A DNA stretch of 64,000 nt from Roseomonas sp. (GTDB lineage Bacteria; Pseudomonadota; Alphaproteobacteria; Acetobacterales; Acetobacteraceae). Location: assembly GCA_020249435.1 (NCBI GenBank), contig JADCFQ010000030.1, forward strand, positions 1 to 64,000, written 5' to 3'. Position numbers and translations under genes: made by a program. Under the pieces are notes generated by a model. That model was not told the DNA's origin, ran no database searches, and saw only the letters and a list, made by a program, of their open reading frames with translations. Below are positions 44,599-53,299 of this stretch, in pieces; position 1 is the first letter of the stretch; each line of letters begins with the position of its first letter.

Positions 44599-44718
44599 CA
44601 ATGGCGCCGGCGGATTCGTGCCCGCCCGGCTGCACGCGCAGGAATTGGCCCGGGCGGGTCTGGCTTTCAAGCGCCTGGGCGCCAGTTCATCGAACTGACA
44701 TGAAGCGGGCGGGTGAGG

Positions 44719-44874
44719 TCAGAAATCGCTGACACGCCCCTTCTGTTCCCAATCGCCAAAGCGGGTCGGTTCCGGGCCTTTTGGGCCGCCAATCTCCTTG
44801 GGTTTTGCGGGGGGCGCCTTGGCGGGCGGCGGCGCCGGGGCTGCCGGGGTTTCGGCGGTGGGTTTCTCGGTCAT
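44719..44874 (-). CDS. DUF1674 / succinate dehydrogenase assembly factor 4-like
   Basis: The 51-aa protein has a low-complexity Pro/Ala/Lys N-terminal half and the diagnostic C-terminus GGPKGPEPTRFGDWEQKGRV followed by SDF. This family (SdhAF4/Sdh8) helps flavinated SdhA assemble into succinate dehydrogenase. ATG at 44874. It is divergent from htpX and stands alone. Confidence 0.88.
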   Translation of the reverse strand: MTEKPTAETPAAPAPPPAKAPPAKPKEIGGPKGPEPTRFGDWEQKGRVSDF

Positions 44875-44931
44875 GACAAAAGGGCCTAGCGGTTTTAACG
44901 TGATTATTCGAGGGAAAAGGAAAGGCGCCTC

Positions 44932-45873
44932 ATGGCCGGCTACACCCGCACTGTCATCCTGCTTGCCGCGCTGACCGCGTTGTTTGGCGTGATCGGCCTG
45001 ATGATCGGGGGGGAGCAAGGCATGATCATGGCGTTGCTTTTCGCCGGGGGCATGAACCTCTTTTCCTGGTGGAATAGCGATAAGATGGTGCTGCGGATGC
45101 ACAATGCCCAGCCCATCAGCCAACAGGAAGCGCCCAGGCTTTACGACATGACCGCGCAACTTGCCGCCAATGCGGGCCTGCCCATGCCGGCGCTTTATGT
45201 CATTCACGAAGAACAGCCCAATGCCTTCGCCACCGGGCGCAATCCGCAAAACGCGGCGGTTGCCGTGAATACCGGCCTTTTGGACATGCTTTCTGAGGAG
45301 GAAGTGGCCGGCGTGATTGCGCATGAATTGGCGCATATCAAGAATCGCGACACGCTGGTCATGACCGTCACGGCGAGCATTGCCGGCGCCATTTCGGCAC
45401 TCGCGCAATTCGGCATGATGTTCAGCCGCAGCCGAAATCAGCAAGGCCAAAACCCCTTCGGCCCCATCGGAATGCTGTTGATGGTGATTCTGGCACCTAT
45501 TGCAGCCGCCATCGTGCAGATGGCCATCAGCCGGTCACGTGAATACGAGGCCGACAGGATGGGCGCCGAGATTTGCGGCCAACCCATGGCTCTGGCCGGC
45601 GCGCTGCAGAAATTGGAATATTACGCCCATCAGCGCGTGAACCAGCGGGCCGAGGCCAATCCCGCCACCGCGCATATGTTCATCATCAACCCGCTATCGG
45701 GGGCGCGCATGGATAATCTTTTTTCGACCCATCCGCGCACGGCAAACCGCGTGGCGGCACTGGAAAAACTGGCTGCCAGCATGGGGGCAGTGCCGGGGCA
45801 TGGCGCCTGGGGTGGCAGCTCCGTCCCGCCCATCGGCAAGCCACCGCCAGCACGGCGCGGGCCTTGGGGTTAA
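44932..45873 (+). CDS. htpX: Membrane zinc metalloprotease HtpX
   Basis: The 313-aa M48 protease has two N-terminal helices (about 6-50), the zinc motif HELAH in [16 protein letters not shown], further helices, and the third zinc ligand in [13 protein letters not shown]. It degrades misfolded inner-membrane proteins. AGGAAAGG precedes the ATG. The C-terminus carries a short Gly/Pro tail. Confidence 0.96.
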   Translation: MAGYTRTVILLAALTALFGVIGLMIGGEQGMIMALLFAGGMNLFSWWNSDKMVLRMHNAQPISQQEAPRLYDMTAQLAANAGLPMPALYVIHEEQPNAFATGRNPQNAAVAVNTGLLDMLSEEEVAGVIAHELAHIKNRDTLVMTVTASIAGAISALAQFGMMFSRSRNQQGQNPFGPIGMLLMVILAPIAAAIVQMAISRSREYEADRMGAEICGQPMALAGALQKLEYYAHQRVNQRAEANPATAHMFIINPLSGARMDNLFSTHPRTANRVAALEKLAASMGAVPGHGAWGGSSVPPIGKPPPARRGPWG

Positions 45874-45911
45874 CGCTGGCAGTCCCGGCCTGGGGCGGCT
45901 AGAATGCGCCT

Positions 45912-46532
45912 ATGAAGACCCTGACGCGCCTGCTCCCTTTGGCTGTGATCGCTTTGGTGCTCACGGAAGCCAGCCCCGCCGCCGCACAATTCGCAGCGCC
46001 ACCTGGGCAGCCAGGTGCTGCGCCGCCTCGCCCCCCTGCCCTGCCCGGCCTTGCCGCGCGCCGCGCGCCAGAGCCCATTGCAGCGGATGAAAACGCCAAT
46101 CTTTCACCGACGCCGGCGTTGTTTGACGCCATCACGCGCGGCGATCTGGCGGCGGCCCGTGATGCGGTCAATCGCGGCGCGGATTTAAATGGCCGCAACG
46201 CGCTTGGCCTGACGCCCACGGATTGGGCGGTGGATCAGGGGCGCAATGACATCCTGTTCTATTTGCTCTCGGCCCGCGGCATGGCCGGCAGTTCCGGCCC
46301 AACGAGTGCGCGCAGCGCTGCCGCAGCCCGCGCCGAGCAGGAACGCGCTGAACGTGCCGCGCAGCAGGAAGCGCTGCGCCTTTCACGCCAGGCCGCGGCT
46401 CAGGGCGCGCGCGCGCCGAGTGTTTCCATCAGGCCCAGGCTTTTCGCCAATGATGGCGGCGCAGCGCAATTGGAATCGGGCTTCCTTGGCTTTGATGCCG
46501 GGCGCCCAGGTGGCGCGCGCCGCGGCGGCTGA
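45912..46532 (+). CDS. Exported ankyrin-repeat protein
   Basis: The 206-aa protein has a Sec signal peptide (basic MKTLTR, hydrophobic stretch, cleavage after PAAAQ), a Pro-rich linker, then about two ankyrin repeats (TPALFDAITRGDLAAARDAV and GLTPTDWAVDQGRNDILFYL). An Ala/Arg/Glu-rich helix and a Gly/Arg tail follow. Likely a periplasmic binding protein of unknown partner. It starts 38 bases after htpX and ends one base before the next gene. Confidence 0.85.
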   Translation: MKTLTRLLPLAVIALVLTEASPAAAQFAAPPGQPGAAPPRPPALPGLAARRAPEPIAADENANLSPTPALFDAITRGDLAAARDAVNRGADLNGRNALGLTPTDWAVDQGRNDILFYLLSARGMAGSSGPTSARSAAAARAEQERAERAAQQEALRLSRQAAAQGARAPSVSIRPRLFANDGGAAQLESGFLGFDAGRPGGARRGG

Positions 46533-46533
46533 A

Positions 46534-47424
46534 ATGGTGTTTTTTGAAGGCTTCACGCTGGAAACACGTGAAGCCGATGGGCAGAGCATCCGGCTCCGCC
46601 GCGCGGGTTCCGGCCCGCCGCTTTTGCTGCTGCATGGCAATCCACAAACGCATGCCATGTGGCATCGCATGGCGCCGATCCTCGCGCGTGATTTCACCGT
46701 GATTGCGCCCGATCTGCGCGGCTATGGGTTTTCATCCAAGCCCGCTGTCAGCGCCGATCATGCGCCCTATGCCAAACGCGAAATGGCTGCCGATATGGTG
46801 GCGCTGATGGCCGGGATTGGCTTTCCGCAATTCCAGATTGTTGCGCATGATCGCGGTGCGCGGGTGGCGCATCGCCTGGCGCTGGATACGCCGGAAGCGG
46901 TGAAACGGCTTTGCGTCCTGGATATCATTCCAACGCTTGAACATTTTGAACGCGCCGATATGGCCTTCGGCCTTGGCTATTATCATTGGTTCTGGCTGGC
47001 GCAGCCGCATGATCGGCCCGAACGCATGATCCTGCGCGATATCGAAGATTGGTTTGACCTGCATACATCGCGCGAACCCAAGGACAAATCCTTCTTCCAC
47101 CCGGAAGCGCGCGCGGATTATTTGGCAGCACTCCATCTGCCCGGCACGGTCGCCGCGATTTGTGAGGATTACCGCGCTGCCACCACGATTGATCTTGACC
47201 ATGACCGCGCATCACGCGCGGCGGGGCAGAAAATCTCCTGCCCGCTACTCGCACTTTGGGGTGCCAAGGGCAGCATCCCCAAATGGTATGACGCGCTTAC
47301 GATTTGGCGCGATTACGCCGCTGGCCCGGTGACCGGCGGCGCAGTCGCTTCAGGGCATTATTTGGCAGAGGAAGCGCCGGGGGAAGTCCTTGGCTGGCTC
47401 AAGGATTTTCTGCGTCGTCAATGA
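46534..47424 (+). CDS. Haloacetate (fluoroacetate) dehalogenase-type alpha/beta hydrolase
   Basis: The 296-aa protein has nucleophile D106 in AHDRGAR, with R107 and R110 positioned like the carboxylate-binding arginines of fluoroacetate dehalogenase. The pair H151-W152 in YYHWFWLAQPHD matches the halide pocket, a tyrosine sits at EDYRA (213), and D130 and H275 complete the triad. This residue set argues for defluorination or dechlorination of haloacetates, but epoxide hydrolases share the fold. Start ATG at 46534; convergent overlap of seven bases with the cupin gene. Confidence 0.86.
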   Translation: MVFFEGFTLETREADGQSIRLRRAGSGPPLLLLHGNPQTHAMWHRMAPILARDFTVIAPDLRGYGFSSKPAVSADHAPYAKREMAADMVALMAGIGFPQFQIVAHDRGARVAHRLALDTPEAVKRLCVLDIIPTLEHFERADMAFGLGYYHWFWLAQPHDRPERMILRDIEDWFDLHTSREPKDKSFFHPEARADYLAALHLPGTVAAICEDYRAATTIDLDHDRASRAAGQKISCPLLALWGAKGSIPKWYDALTIWRDYAAGPVTGGAVASGHYLAEEAPGEVLGWLKDFLRRQ

Positions 47425-48215
47425 GTGCTGCGCGGGTATTGCAGCACCAATACCTCACCACCTTCAGCACCCGCAGTGATATCCAGCGCCGCTTCATCTG
47501 CGCTGACGAATAGCGCGGCCAAGCGATCAAGCGTCTTGCCTTTGTGCAGAATGCTCCCGGCAGCAACGATCATGGATTGCCCCGCACCGGTGGCGGGATC
47601 GGGCGCCGTGATGCTTCCATGCGGCGGAATGCGCAGCATGAAAATGCCAAGCCCATCTTCTTCGGCCAGCACGGTTTCTGATACGGCGTCACGCCGCGCG
47701 GAGAGCGCTTCGGTGTTGCTCGGCAGAATGGGATCGGCCAGCACATAGCGCTTCGGGCCTTTCACCATGCGGTCGCGGGCAGCCGGCAGGAAATGCGCGC
47801 CGGTACTATCCGCACTGGCGCGGAGCGTGAAGTATTTCAGCCCACCATCACCGGGCGTGATCGGCCCATAACCCGTACAGGCGCCGGCGAAATGCGCCAT
47901 GATCGGCCCAACATCATGCCGGCCAATGCGCCCACCACCATCCACCACCACCTGAAACTGATCCACGAAATGAAAATGCGGATGCACAATGGCATTCGGT
48001 TCCTGTTCCACCAGAAAGGCTTGCGGCGGTCTGATCTCACCCGGCGCGGGCGGGATGAAGACCTCGGCATTCATCACGTTCGGGTCAACGGAATTGGAGG
48101 ATTTCGGCGATGGCGGCGGGCCGAAATAATCCGTCCGCCAAATCCGCCCACCGCCCGGCGCATTGCGCGCGAAACGTGTCGGGGCCGCCAGGGCCAGGGC
48201 ATTTGCATAAATCAT
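47418..48215 (-). CDS. Cupin-fold protein, function unknown
   Basis: The 265-aa protein has a cupin-like metal motif in HPHFHFVDQFQVVVDGGG and a second, weaker beta-barrel half. It is cytoplasmic, with no signal peptide. I recognise no specific family. The ATG at 48215 has GGGAG upstream; the frame extends to 48308 but those codons look non-coding. It overlaps the convergent dehalogenase-type gene and is divergent from a Bug receptor, so a role in the same organic-acid use is possible. Confidence 0.72.
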   Translation of the reverse strand: MIYANALALAAPTRFARNAPGGGRIWRTDYFGPPPSPKSSNSVDPNVMNAEVFIPPAPGEIRPPQAFLVEQEPNAIVHPHFHFVDQFQVVVDGGGRIGRHDVGPIMAHFAGACTGYGPITPGDGGLKYFTLRASADSTGAHFLPAARDRMVKGPKRYVLADPILPSNTEALSARRDAVSETVLAEEDGLGIFMLRIPPHGSITAPDPATGAGQSMIVAAGSILHKGKTLDRLAALFVSADEAALDITAGAEGGEVLVLQYPRSTH

Positions 48216-48322
48216 CCGCTGCCACTCCCGCTTCCTGCCAATCCTGCCCGGCCTGTTGCGAAGGCCAGCCGAATGCCGCCATAGTCTAACATCCGAAAGG
48301 CGCCACAAAGCAAGGCGCCATC

Positions 48323-49336
48323 ATGGGGGGAAAGCAAATGTGGGCATTCCGGGGCCATCGCCGTGTCATTTTCGCGCTGTCGGCATTGTTGTTGGGATTG
48401 GCAGCGCCTTCGTTGCCATCAGCGCAAGCACAGGAATGGCCCAATCGGCCGATCCGCATTCTGGTAGGCTTCCCACCCGGTCAGGCGACGGATGTGATTG
48501 CGCGGCTGCTGGCCGAACGGCTTACGGAAAACCCCGGCTGGTCCATGTTGATTGACAATCGCCCAGGCCAGGGCGGCAGCCTTGCCGCCGCGCAGGCCGC
48601 GCAATCCGCCCCCGATGGCCATACGCTGCTGCTAAGCGCGACGGCGCCGCTGGCGACCAACCCAAACCTCTATGCCAATGTCGGCTATGACCCGCGGCGT
48701 GATTTCGCGCCAATCAGCCTGGTTGCCAATCTTCCCTTTGTGCTCTTCGTCAACAACAATGTCGCGGCGCGCAATGTCGCGGAGCTGATTGCGCTGGCCA
48801 AGGCGCGCCCGGGGCAATTGACTTACGCAACTTCGGGCAATGGCACGACTTCACATCTGATTACCATGATGTTCGCGCGTGCCGCCGGCGGGCTTGAATT
48901 GACGCATGTGCCCTATCGCGGAGGCGCGCCAGCGCTGACCGATCTGCTGGCCGGGCGCATTGATATCATGATCGATACCGAGCTTTTCGCCCTGCCCCAT
49001 ATTCGCGAAGGTCGCGTGCGCGCACTTGCCGTGACGACTGCGCAGCGCACCGCCTTGCAGCCGGACTTGCCAAGCCTTGCAGAAACAGGGCTTGCGGGAT
49101 TTGACGCCGCCGCTTGGCTTGGCTTGGTTGCGCCAGCGGGCACGCCAAGGCCGATTGTTGAAAGGCTCAATCGTGAATTGCACCGCATCCTGGCGGAACC
49201 CGCAACGCGGGACAGGCTTTCTGGCCTTGGCGCACAGGTCATGACCAGCACGCCGGATGATTTCTTGGGCTTCATGCGGAGCGAATATGTCAAATGGGGC
49301 AATGCGGTGCGCGAAAACAATGTGAAGCTGGATTGA
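48323..49336 (+). CDS. Bug-family tripartite tricarboxylate receptor
   Basis: The 337-aa protein has a Sec signal peptide ([20 protein letters not shown], cleavage near SAQAQ) and the Bug motifs [29 protein letters not shown] and PDGHTLLL. It binds a carboxylate-like ligand in the periplasm. A second in-frame ATG at 48338 is possible. No membrane subunits are near. It is the second such orphan receptor in the window. Confidence 0.93.
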   Translation: MGGKQMWAFRGHRRVIFALSALLLGLAAPSLPSAQAQEWPNRPIRILVGFPPGQATDVIARLLAERLTENPGWSMLIDNRPGQGGSLAAAQAAQSAPDGHTLLLSATAPLATNPNLYANVGYDPRRDFAPISLVANLPFVLFVNNNVAARNVAELIALAKARPGQLTYATSGNGTTSHLITMMFARAAGGLELTHVPYRGGAPALTDLLAGRIDIMIDTELFALPHIREGRVRALAVTTAQRTALQPDLPSLAETGLAGFDAAAWLGLVAPAGTPRPIVERLNRELHRILAEPATRDRLSGLGAQVMTSTPDDFLGFMRSEYVKWGNAVRENNVKLD

Positions 49337-49343
49337 TTGCGCA

Positions 49344-49526
49344 ATGACCGAGGCTGCTTTTCAAGTATGGGAATGCGCGCTTTGCGGCTTCATTTATGAT
49401 GAGGCGAAAGGCGCGCCGGAAGAAGGGCTCGCCCCCGGCACACGCTGGGCGGATGTGCCGGAAGATTGGACCTGCCCCGATTGCGCCGCGAGCAAGGCGG
49501 ATTTTGAAATGCGGTTGAAGGGTTAA
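49344..49526 (+). CDS. Rubredoxin
   Basis: The 60-aa protein has the two iron-binding pairs CALCG and CPDC with the conserved [19 protein letters not shown] loop between them. Rubredoxins carry single electrons, for example to alkane hydroxylases or peroxide reductases; no such partner is adjacent. The start is eight bases after the receptor gene stop, so co-transcription is likely. Confidence 0.95.
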   Translation: MTEAAFQVWECALCGFIYDEAKGAPEEGLAPGTRWADVPEDWTCPDCAASKADFEMRLKG

Positions 49527-49540
49527 TGCCTTAAGCGTTT

Positions 49541-50542
49541 TCAGGCGCGCGCGAGAAACGCCCTTAACCGGAAAGCAGCTTCCGCATTTACCGCACCTTC
49601 CGGCATTTCGCCCCGCGCGAGGGCCGCGATTTGGTGCACCGTATCCATGGCTTGGTGTTCCATCGCCTCAGGCGTCATGCCGCCGATATGCGGGGTCGCG
49701 ACCACATCGGCGCGGGCTGCAAGCGCAGGGTTTGGTCTTTGATCCGCCGCAGTGCCGACATCCATGGCAGCGCCCGCGAGATGCTTGGAGTCGAGCGCCG
49801 CCAACAGCGCCGCCTCATCCACCAATTCCCCGCGCGAGAGATTGATGAAGCGCGCGCCCGGCTTCATGGCTGCAAACGCAGCGGCATTGAAAAGATGCCT
49901 GGTCGAGGTATCGGAAATCGCGAGGCACACCACAATATCCGATTGCGCCAGCACTTCCGTGAACGACGCTTGCGTGATGCGCGGATCGGTCACCTTGGTG
50001 AAGGGGTCCGCCACTGCCACTTGCATGCCCAGCGCCAGCGCCACTTCGGCCAGGCGCTGACCGATGCGCCCATAGCCAATAATGCCAAGCCGCGCTGCAG
50101 ATAGCTGCAAGCCCATGCGCCCTTGCGGCAGACCGCCGGCACGATAGGTGCCGACCATAACGCTGACATCACGCGCCAAATCCACCATGAAGCCCAGCGC
50201 CAATTCCACAACCGCATCCACAAAGCCAGGGGTGGCGCGCGTTACCAATACGCCCGCTGCGCTGGCAGCCGGCACATTGATGGTGGAGATATCCACGGCA
50301 ACGCGCAGAAAGGCCAAAAGTTCAGGCATGGCCGCGAAGGTTTCAGGAAGGCCCGGCGTTGCGCGATCCGCCACAATGGCATGGCAGCCGCGCGCCGCTT
50401 CGGCCAGGGCAGCGCCGGACAGCACAGTTGTGCCAGGATTGCGGATAACCTCGGCATACTCAGCCAAGGCCGCGAGCGCGTGCGGGCCGTAATAGCCTTC
50501 GAACATTTCTGGTGTGTGTGTGAGAAAAACGCGGAGCTTCAT
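49541..50542 (-). CDS. D-2-hydroxyacid dehydrogenase family protein
   Basis: The 333-aa protein has the NAD-binding motif LGIIGYGRIGQRLAEVA, the arginine in NLSRGELVDE and the C-terminal catalytic histidine in ATPHIGGMTPEA. The family reduces 2-oxo acids to D-2-hydroxy acids or the reverse. It is the last gene of the leftward lutB-lutC-smr-xre-benE operon, nine bases after benE, so a hydroxy-acid or aromatic carboxylate role fits. Confidence 0.92.
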   Translation of the reverse strand: MKLRVFLTHTPEMFEGYYGPHALAALAEYAEVIRNPGTTVLSGAALAEAARGCHAIVADRATPGLPETFAAMPELLAFLRVAVDISTINVPAASAAGVLVTRATPGFVDAVVELALGFMVDLARDVSVMVGTYRAGGLPQGRMGLQLSAARLGIIGYGRIGQRLAEVALALGMQVAVADPFTKVTDPRITQASFTEVLAQSDIVVCLAISDTSTRHLFNAAAFAAMKPGARFINLSRGELVDEAALLAALDSKHLAGAAMDVGTAADQRPNPALAARADVVATPHIGGMTPEAMEHQAMDTVHQIAALARGEMPEGAVNAEAAFRLRAFLARA

Positions 50543-50551
50543 GAAACCCTC

Positions 50552-51691
50552 CTACTTTCGCCAGCGAGATAGTGCGAGCATCCCGCCACCGGCGAGCAGA
50601 CCCCAAAACGCGCCACCAATACCAAGAAACGCGACACCTGAAGCAGCGATCAAAAAGCAAATCACGGCTGCTTCGCGATCCTTATCATCGCGCACTGCGC
50701 CCATCAGTGCGCCGGCAAAGGAACCCAGCAATGCAAGCCCGGCGACCGCTTCGATCAGGATCGGTGGTGCCACGGCGACCAAGCCACTCGCCATGCCAGC
50801 GGCCAAACCACACGCGGTATAAACCGCCCCCGCCATGACAGCAGCGGGCCAACGCCGTGCGGGATCAGGCCCGGCGCCATCACCTGCACACATCGCAGCC
50901 GTAATGGCAGCAAGGTTTACCGGATGGCCGCCAAAAGGTGCCGCGAAAAGACTGAAGACTCCCGTGATAGAAAAAAGCGGCCCTGGATCGGGGCGATAAT
51001 TATTCGCGCTCAATACCGCCATGCCGGGAATATTCTGTGACGCCATGGTCACGATAAAAAGCGGTAGTGCCAAACCTGTAATGGCCGTCAGGGAAAAAAC
51101 TGGCGTCACCCATTCCGGGCTTGGCGCCCAATTGCCTTGGGGTATTGGCGCCTCAAGGGCGATGATCACGCCCGCCACAATCACCGCCGCTGGCACCGCC
51201 GCAAGCTTGTGCCATCGCCCGGCGATGATCCATGCAGCGATGATCGCAAGCGCGGCGATTGGTGCTTCCGCCACCGCGCGCACCGGTGCCAGAACAAGGC
51301 CAAACAAAATCCCCGCGAGCATGGCGTTGGCGAGTGAGGCTGGAATCGCCGCAACTGCTCTGCCCAGCGGCTTCCATAATCCTGCCAGGATCAGCAACAA
51401 GGCGCAGATGATGAAAGCACCGACTGCTTCCGCGAAGCCGCCCGCCGGCATGATGGAAGCCGCCATCAGCGCCGCACCAGGTGTGGACCAGGCGCAGCTG
51501 ATCGGCATGCGCTTCCAAAGCGACAGCAAAATCCCGCAAAGCCCCATGGCGATGGAAACCGCCATCAGCCCTGACGCCGCCTGAGAGGGGCTTGCGCCCA
51601 TCGCCACAAAACCTTGCAGCACCACCGCAAAGGATGAGGCAAAGCCCACCATCCCCGCCAATAGCCCCGCCGAGATGGCTTGCATGGGCAT
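50552..51691 (-). CDS. BenE-family benzoate/H+ symporter-like membrane protein
   Basis: The 379-aa protein has about twelve hydrophobic helices and the BenE core (an AISAGLLAGMVGF start, the PFGGHPVNLAAITAAMC segment). Named after benzoate uptake, but most members are untested. ATG at 51691 overlaps the xre stop as TGATG, with AAGGA nine bases upstream; a TTG at 51694 is the alternative. No benzoate catabolic genes are in the window. Confidence 0.9.
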   Translation of the reverse strand: MPMQAISAGLLAGMVGFASSFAVVLQGFVAMGASPSQAASGLMAVSIAMGLCGILLSLWKRMPISCAWSTPGAALMAASIMPAGGFAEAVGAFIICALLLILAGLWKPLGRAVAAIPASLANAMLAGILFGLVLAPVRAVAEAPIAALAIIAAWIIAGRWHKLAAVPAAVIVAGVIIALEAPIPQGNWAPSPEWVTPVFSLTAITGLALPLFIVTMASQNIPGMAVLSANNYRPDPGPLFSITGVFSLFAAPFGGHPVNLAAITAAMCAGDGAGPDPARRWPAAVMAGAVYTACGLAAGMASGLVAVAPPILIEAVAGLALLGSFAGALMGAVRDDKDREAAVICFLIAASGVAFLGIGGAFWGLLAGGGMLALSRWRK

Positions 51692-52059
51692 CAACGTCTT
51701 TCCTTCGGCAGTTTATCCAAGGCGGCTTCAATATTCGTGATTGCATCCGGCGTCAGTCGGCGAAAATCCCGCGCGAGGCGATTGGCAAGCGCTGTTGCCT
51801 CCGGCGAAAGCCCGCCGGTTTCAAGCACCACACGCGGATGAGATTGCCGGGCCAGCCGCGCCAATTCCTCGGCGTCATCCCAGATCAGACCGAAGAACTC
51901 ATTGACCTGATGCACAAGCCCGGCGGATGGTTGGCCGCGCCGCCCATGTTCCAGCGCTGAGAGATAAGCAGCGGAAACCTGCAAGGCGGCGGCCAAATCC
52001 TTGAGCGCCACACCGCGTTCGGCGCGCAATGCGCGGAGCCTCGCGCCGAAGGGGGTCAT
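51691..52059 (-). CDS. XRE-family helix-turn-helix regulator
   Basis: The 122-aa protein has an N-terminal HTH (FGARLRALRAERGVALKDLA; VSAAYLSALEHGRRG) and a helical C-terminal part with NEFFGLIWDDAEELARLA. It overlaps smr by four bases and benE by one. It could regulate its own operon. Start ATG at 52059, from the family start; a longer frame lies inside smr. Confidence 0.86.
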   Translation of the reverse strand: MTPFGARLRALRAERGVALKDLAAALQVSAAYLSALEHGRRGQPSAGLVHQVNEFFGLIWDDAEELARLARQSHPRVVLETGGLSPEATALANRLARDFRRLTPDAITNIEAALDKLPKERR

Positions 52060-52595
52060 TTGCGTCGCCGCAGCATCAGATGCACCGCGCCGGTATTCGC
52101 TGCATGCGGATGCGCCGCCGCCAGCAACAGGCGCCGCATATCCGGCGCATTCAGCCAATGCGGCAATTCACGCCGCAGCACACCCCCTTCCGGCGATGAA
52201 CCACGGCCAGTGATCACGGCAACACAGCGCAACCCATCCACGAAAGCATCCTGCAGAAACCCGCGCACCGCATCATGCGCTTCCTGCGCGCGACGACCGT
52301 GCAGATCGAGCGTGCGTTCTGGCTTCATGCGGCCCCGGCGCAAGGCGCGCCAGCGCTTGTCATCCAATCCCGCCGGCGTGACATTCACCTGAATGGGCGG
52401 TGGCTGCCAGGCTTGCGGTGCAGTGGACTGTACCGCTGGCGCGGCTTGCGGCGCAGTGACGACCGGCGGCACATCAACCGGTTCAGGCGGTGGCAAAGCG
52501 CGCCCGGGAAGCGGGTCCACACGCGCCACATAGGCCTTCCACAGGGCGCGATCCGCGGCACTCAGCGCGCGGGCACGGCGACGCGAAAGGCTCAT
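52056..52595 (-). CDS. Smr-domain protein
   Basis: The 179-aa protein has a Pro-rich N-terminal half and a C-terminal Smr domain with TLDLHGRRAQEAHDAV and the ITGRGSSPEGGVLR loop. Stand-alone Smr proteins are nucleic-acid-binding and often nucleases. In many alphaproteobacteria an smr gene lies in varied operons. It overlaps lutC by four bases and xre by four. Confidence 0.9.
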   Translation of the reverse strand: MSLSRRRARALSAADRALWKAYVARVDPLPGRALPPPEPVDVPPVVTAPQAAPAVQSTAPQAWQPPPIQVNVTPAGLDDKRWRALRRGRMKPERTLDLHGRRAQEAHDAVRGFLQDAFVDGLRCVAVITGRGSSPEGGVLRRELPHWLNAPDMRRLLLAAAHPHAANTGAVHLMLRRRK

Positions 52596-53296
52596 CCCGG
52601 CCGCGCGGCGGGATCATCATCCACCAGAATCACATGCAGCTGCCGCGGCCCATGCGCGCCCAATTCCAGCGTCTGTTCAATATCCGCGCTGCGCGATGGG
52701 CCTGTCACCAACATGACATTGCGCGGCATGAAGCCGCCTGTCACCGCATCCTGTCGCTCGGCGCGCAGCATATCCCAGGCATCCTCATATGGACCGGTGA
52801 TGCGCGATGCGCGGAGCACGACAATTTCAGTCTCCGCCAGCAGATTGAGCGTGGTCGGGCGCGCGGGATCGGATGGCAGCATCAGCGTGCCGGTTTCCGC
52901 AATGCCGGCATAGCCATGCTGGACGGAAACCAGATCGCTTGCCTCGGCGCGGCGTGTTTCAAACTCAAGCATCGCGCGATCAGACCAGGGCAGCGCCTGC
53001 AATTCCGGATGCGGTGCCATGACAAAACGCGGCGCGAGGTTTTGTTGCGACAGATATTCTGCCACTGCGCCGGGAATGTCCTTCACATTGGCCACGCGCG
53101 TGACGCTGCCGAATTCCTTTTCCACATTGGCGATGAAAAGTCTGATCTGATCAGGGCGCGGCACGCGCGACCGTGCGGGGATCAAATGCCTGGGCCGCGC
53201 GATCATGCGCGCTTCCAGCATCGCACGCTGATCCGCCGGCAGAGGCCCGCGCTTCAGGCCGCGACGAATGGCATTCAGGATCGCTTCCTTGCTCAT
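52592..53296 (-). CDS. lutC: LutC/YkgG-type LUD domain protein
   Basis: The 234-aa protein has the LUD domain with DLVSVQHGYAGIAETGTLML and the TGPSRSADIEQTLELGAHGP segment typical of LutC. It is the small subunit of the L-lactate oxidation complex LutABC. Start three bases after lutB. LutA is missing from this cluster. Confidence 0.92.
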   Translation of the reverse strand: MSKEAILNAIRRGLKRGPLPADQRAMLEARMIARPRHLIPARSRVPRPDQIRLFIANVEKEFGSVTRVANVKDIPGAVAEYLSQQNLAPRFVMAPHPELQALPWSDRAMLEFETRRAEASDLVSVQHGYAGIAETGTLMLPSDPARPTTLNLLAETEIVVLRASRITGPYEDAWDMLRAERQDAVTGGFMPRNVMLVTGPSRSADIEQTLELGAHGPRQLHVILVDDDPAARPG

Positions 53297-53299
53297 CGC

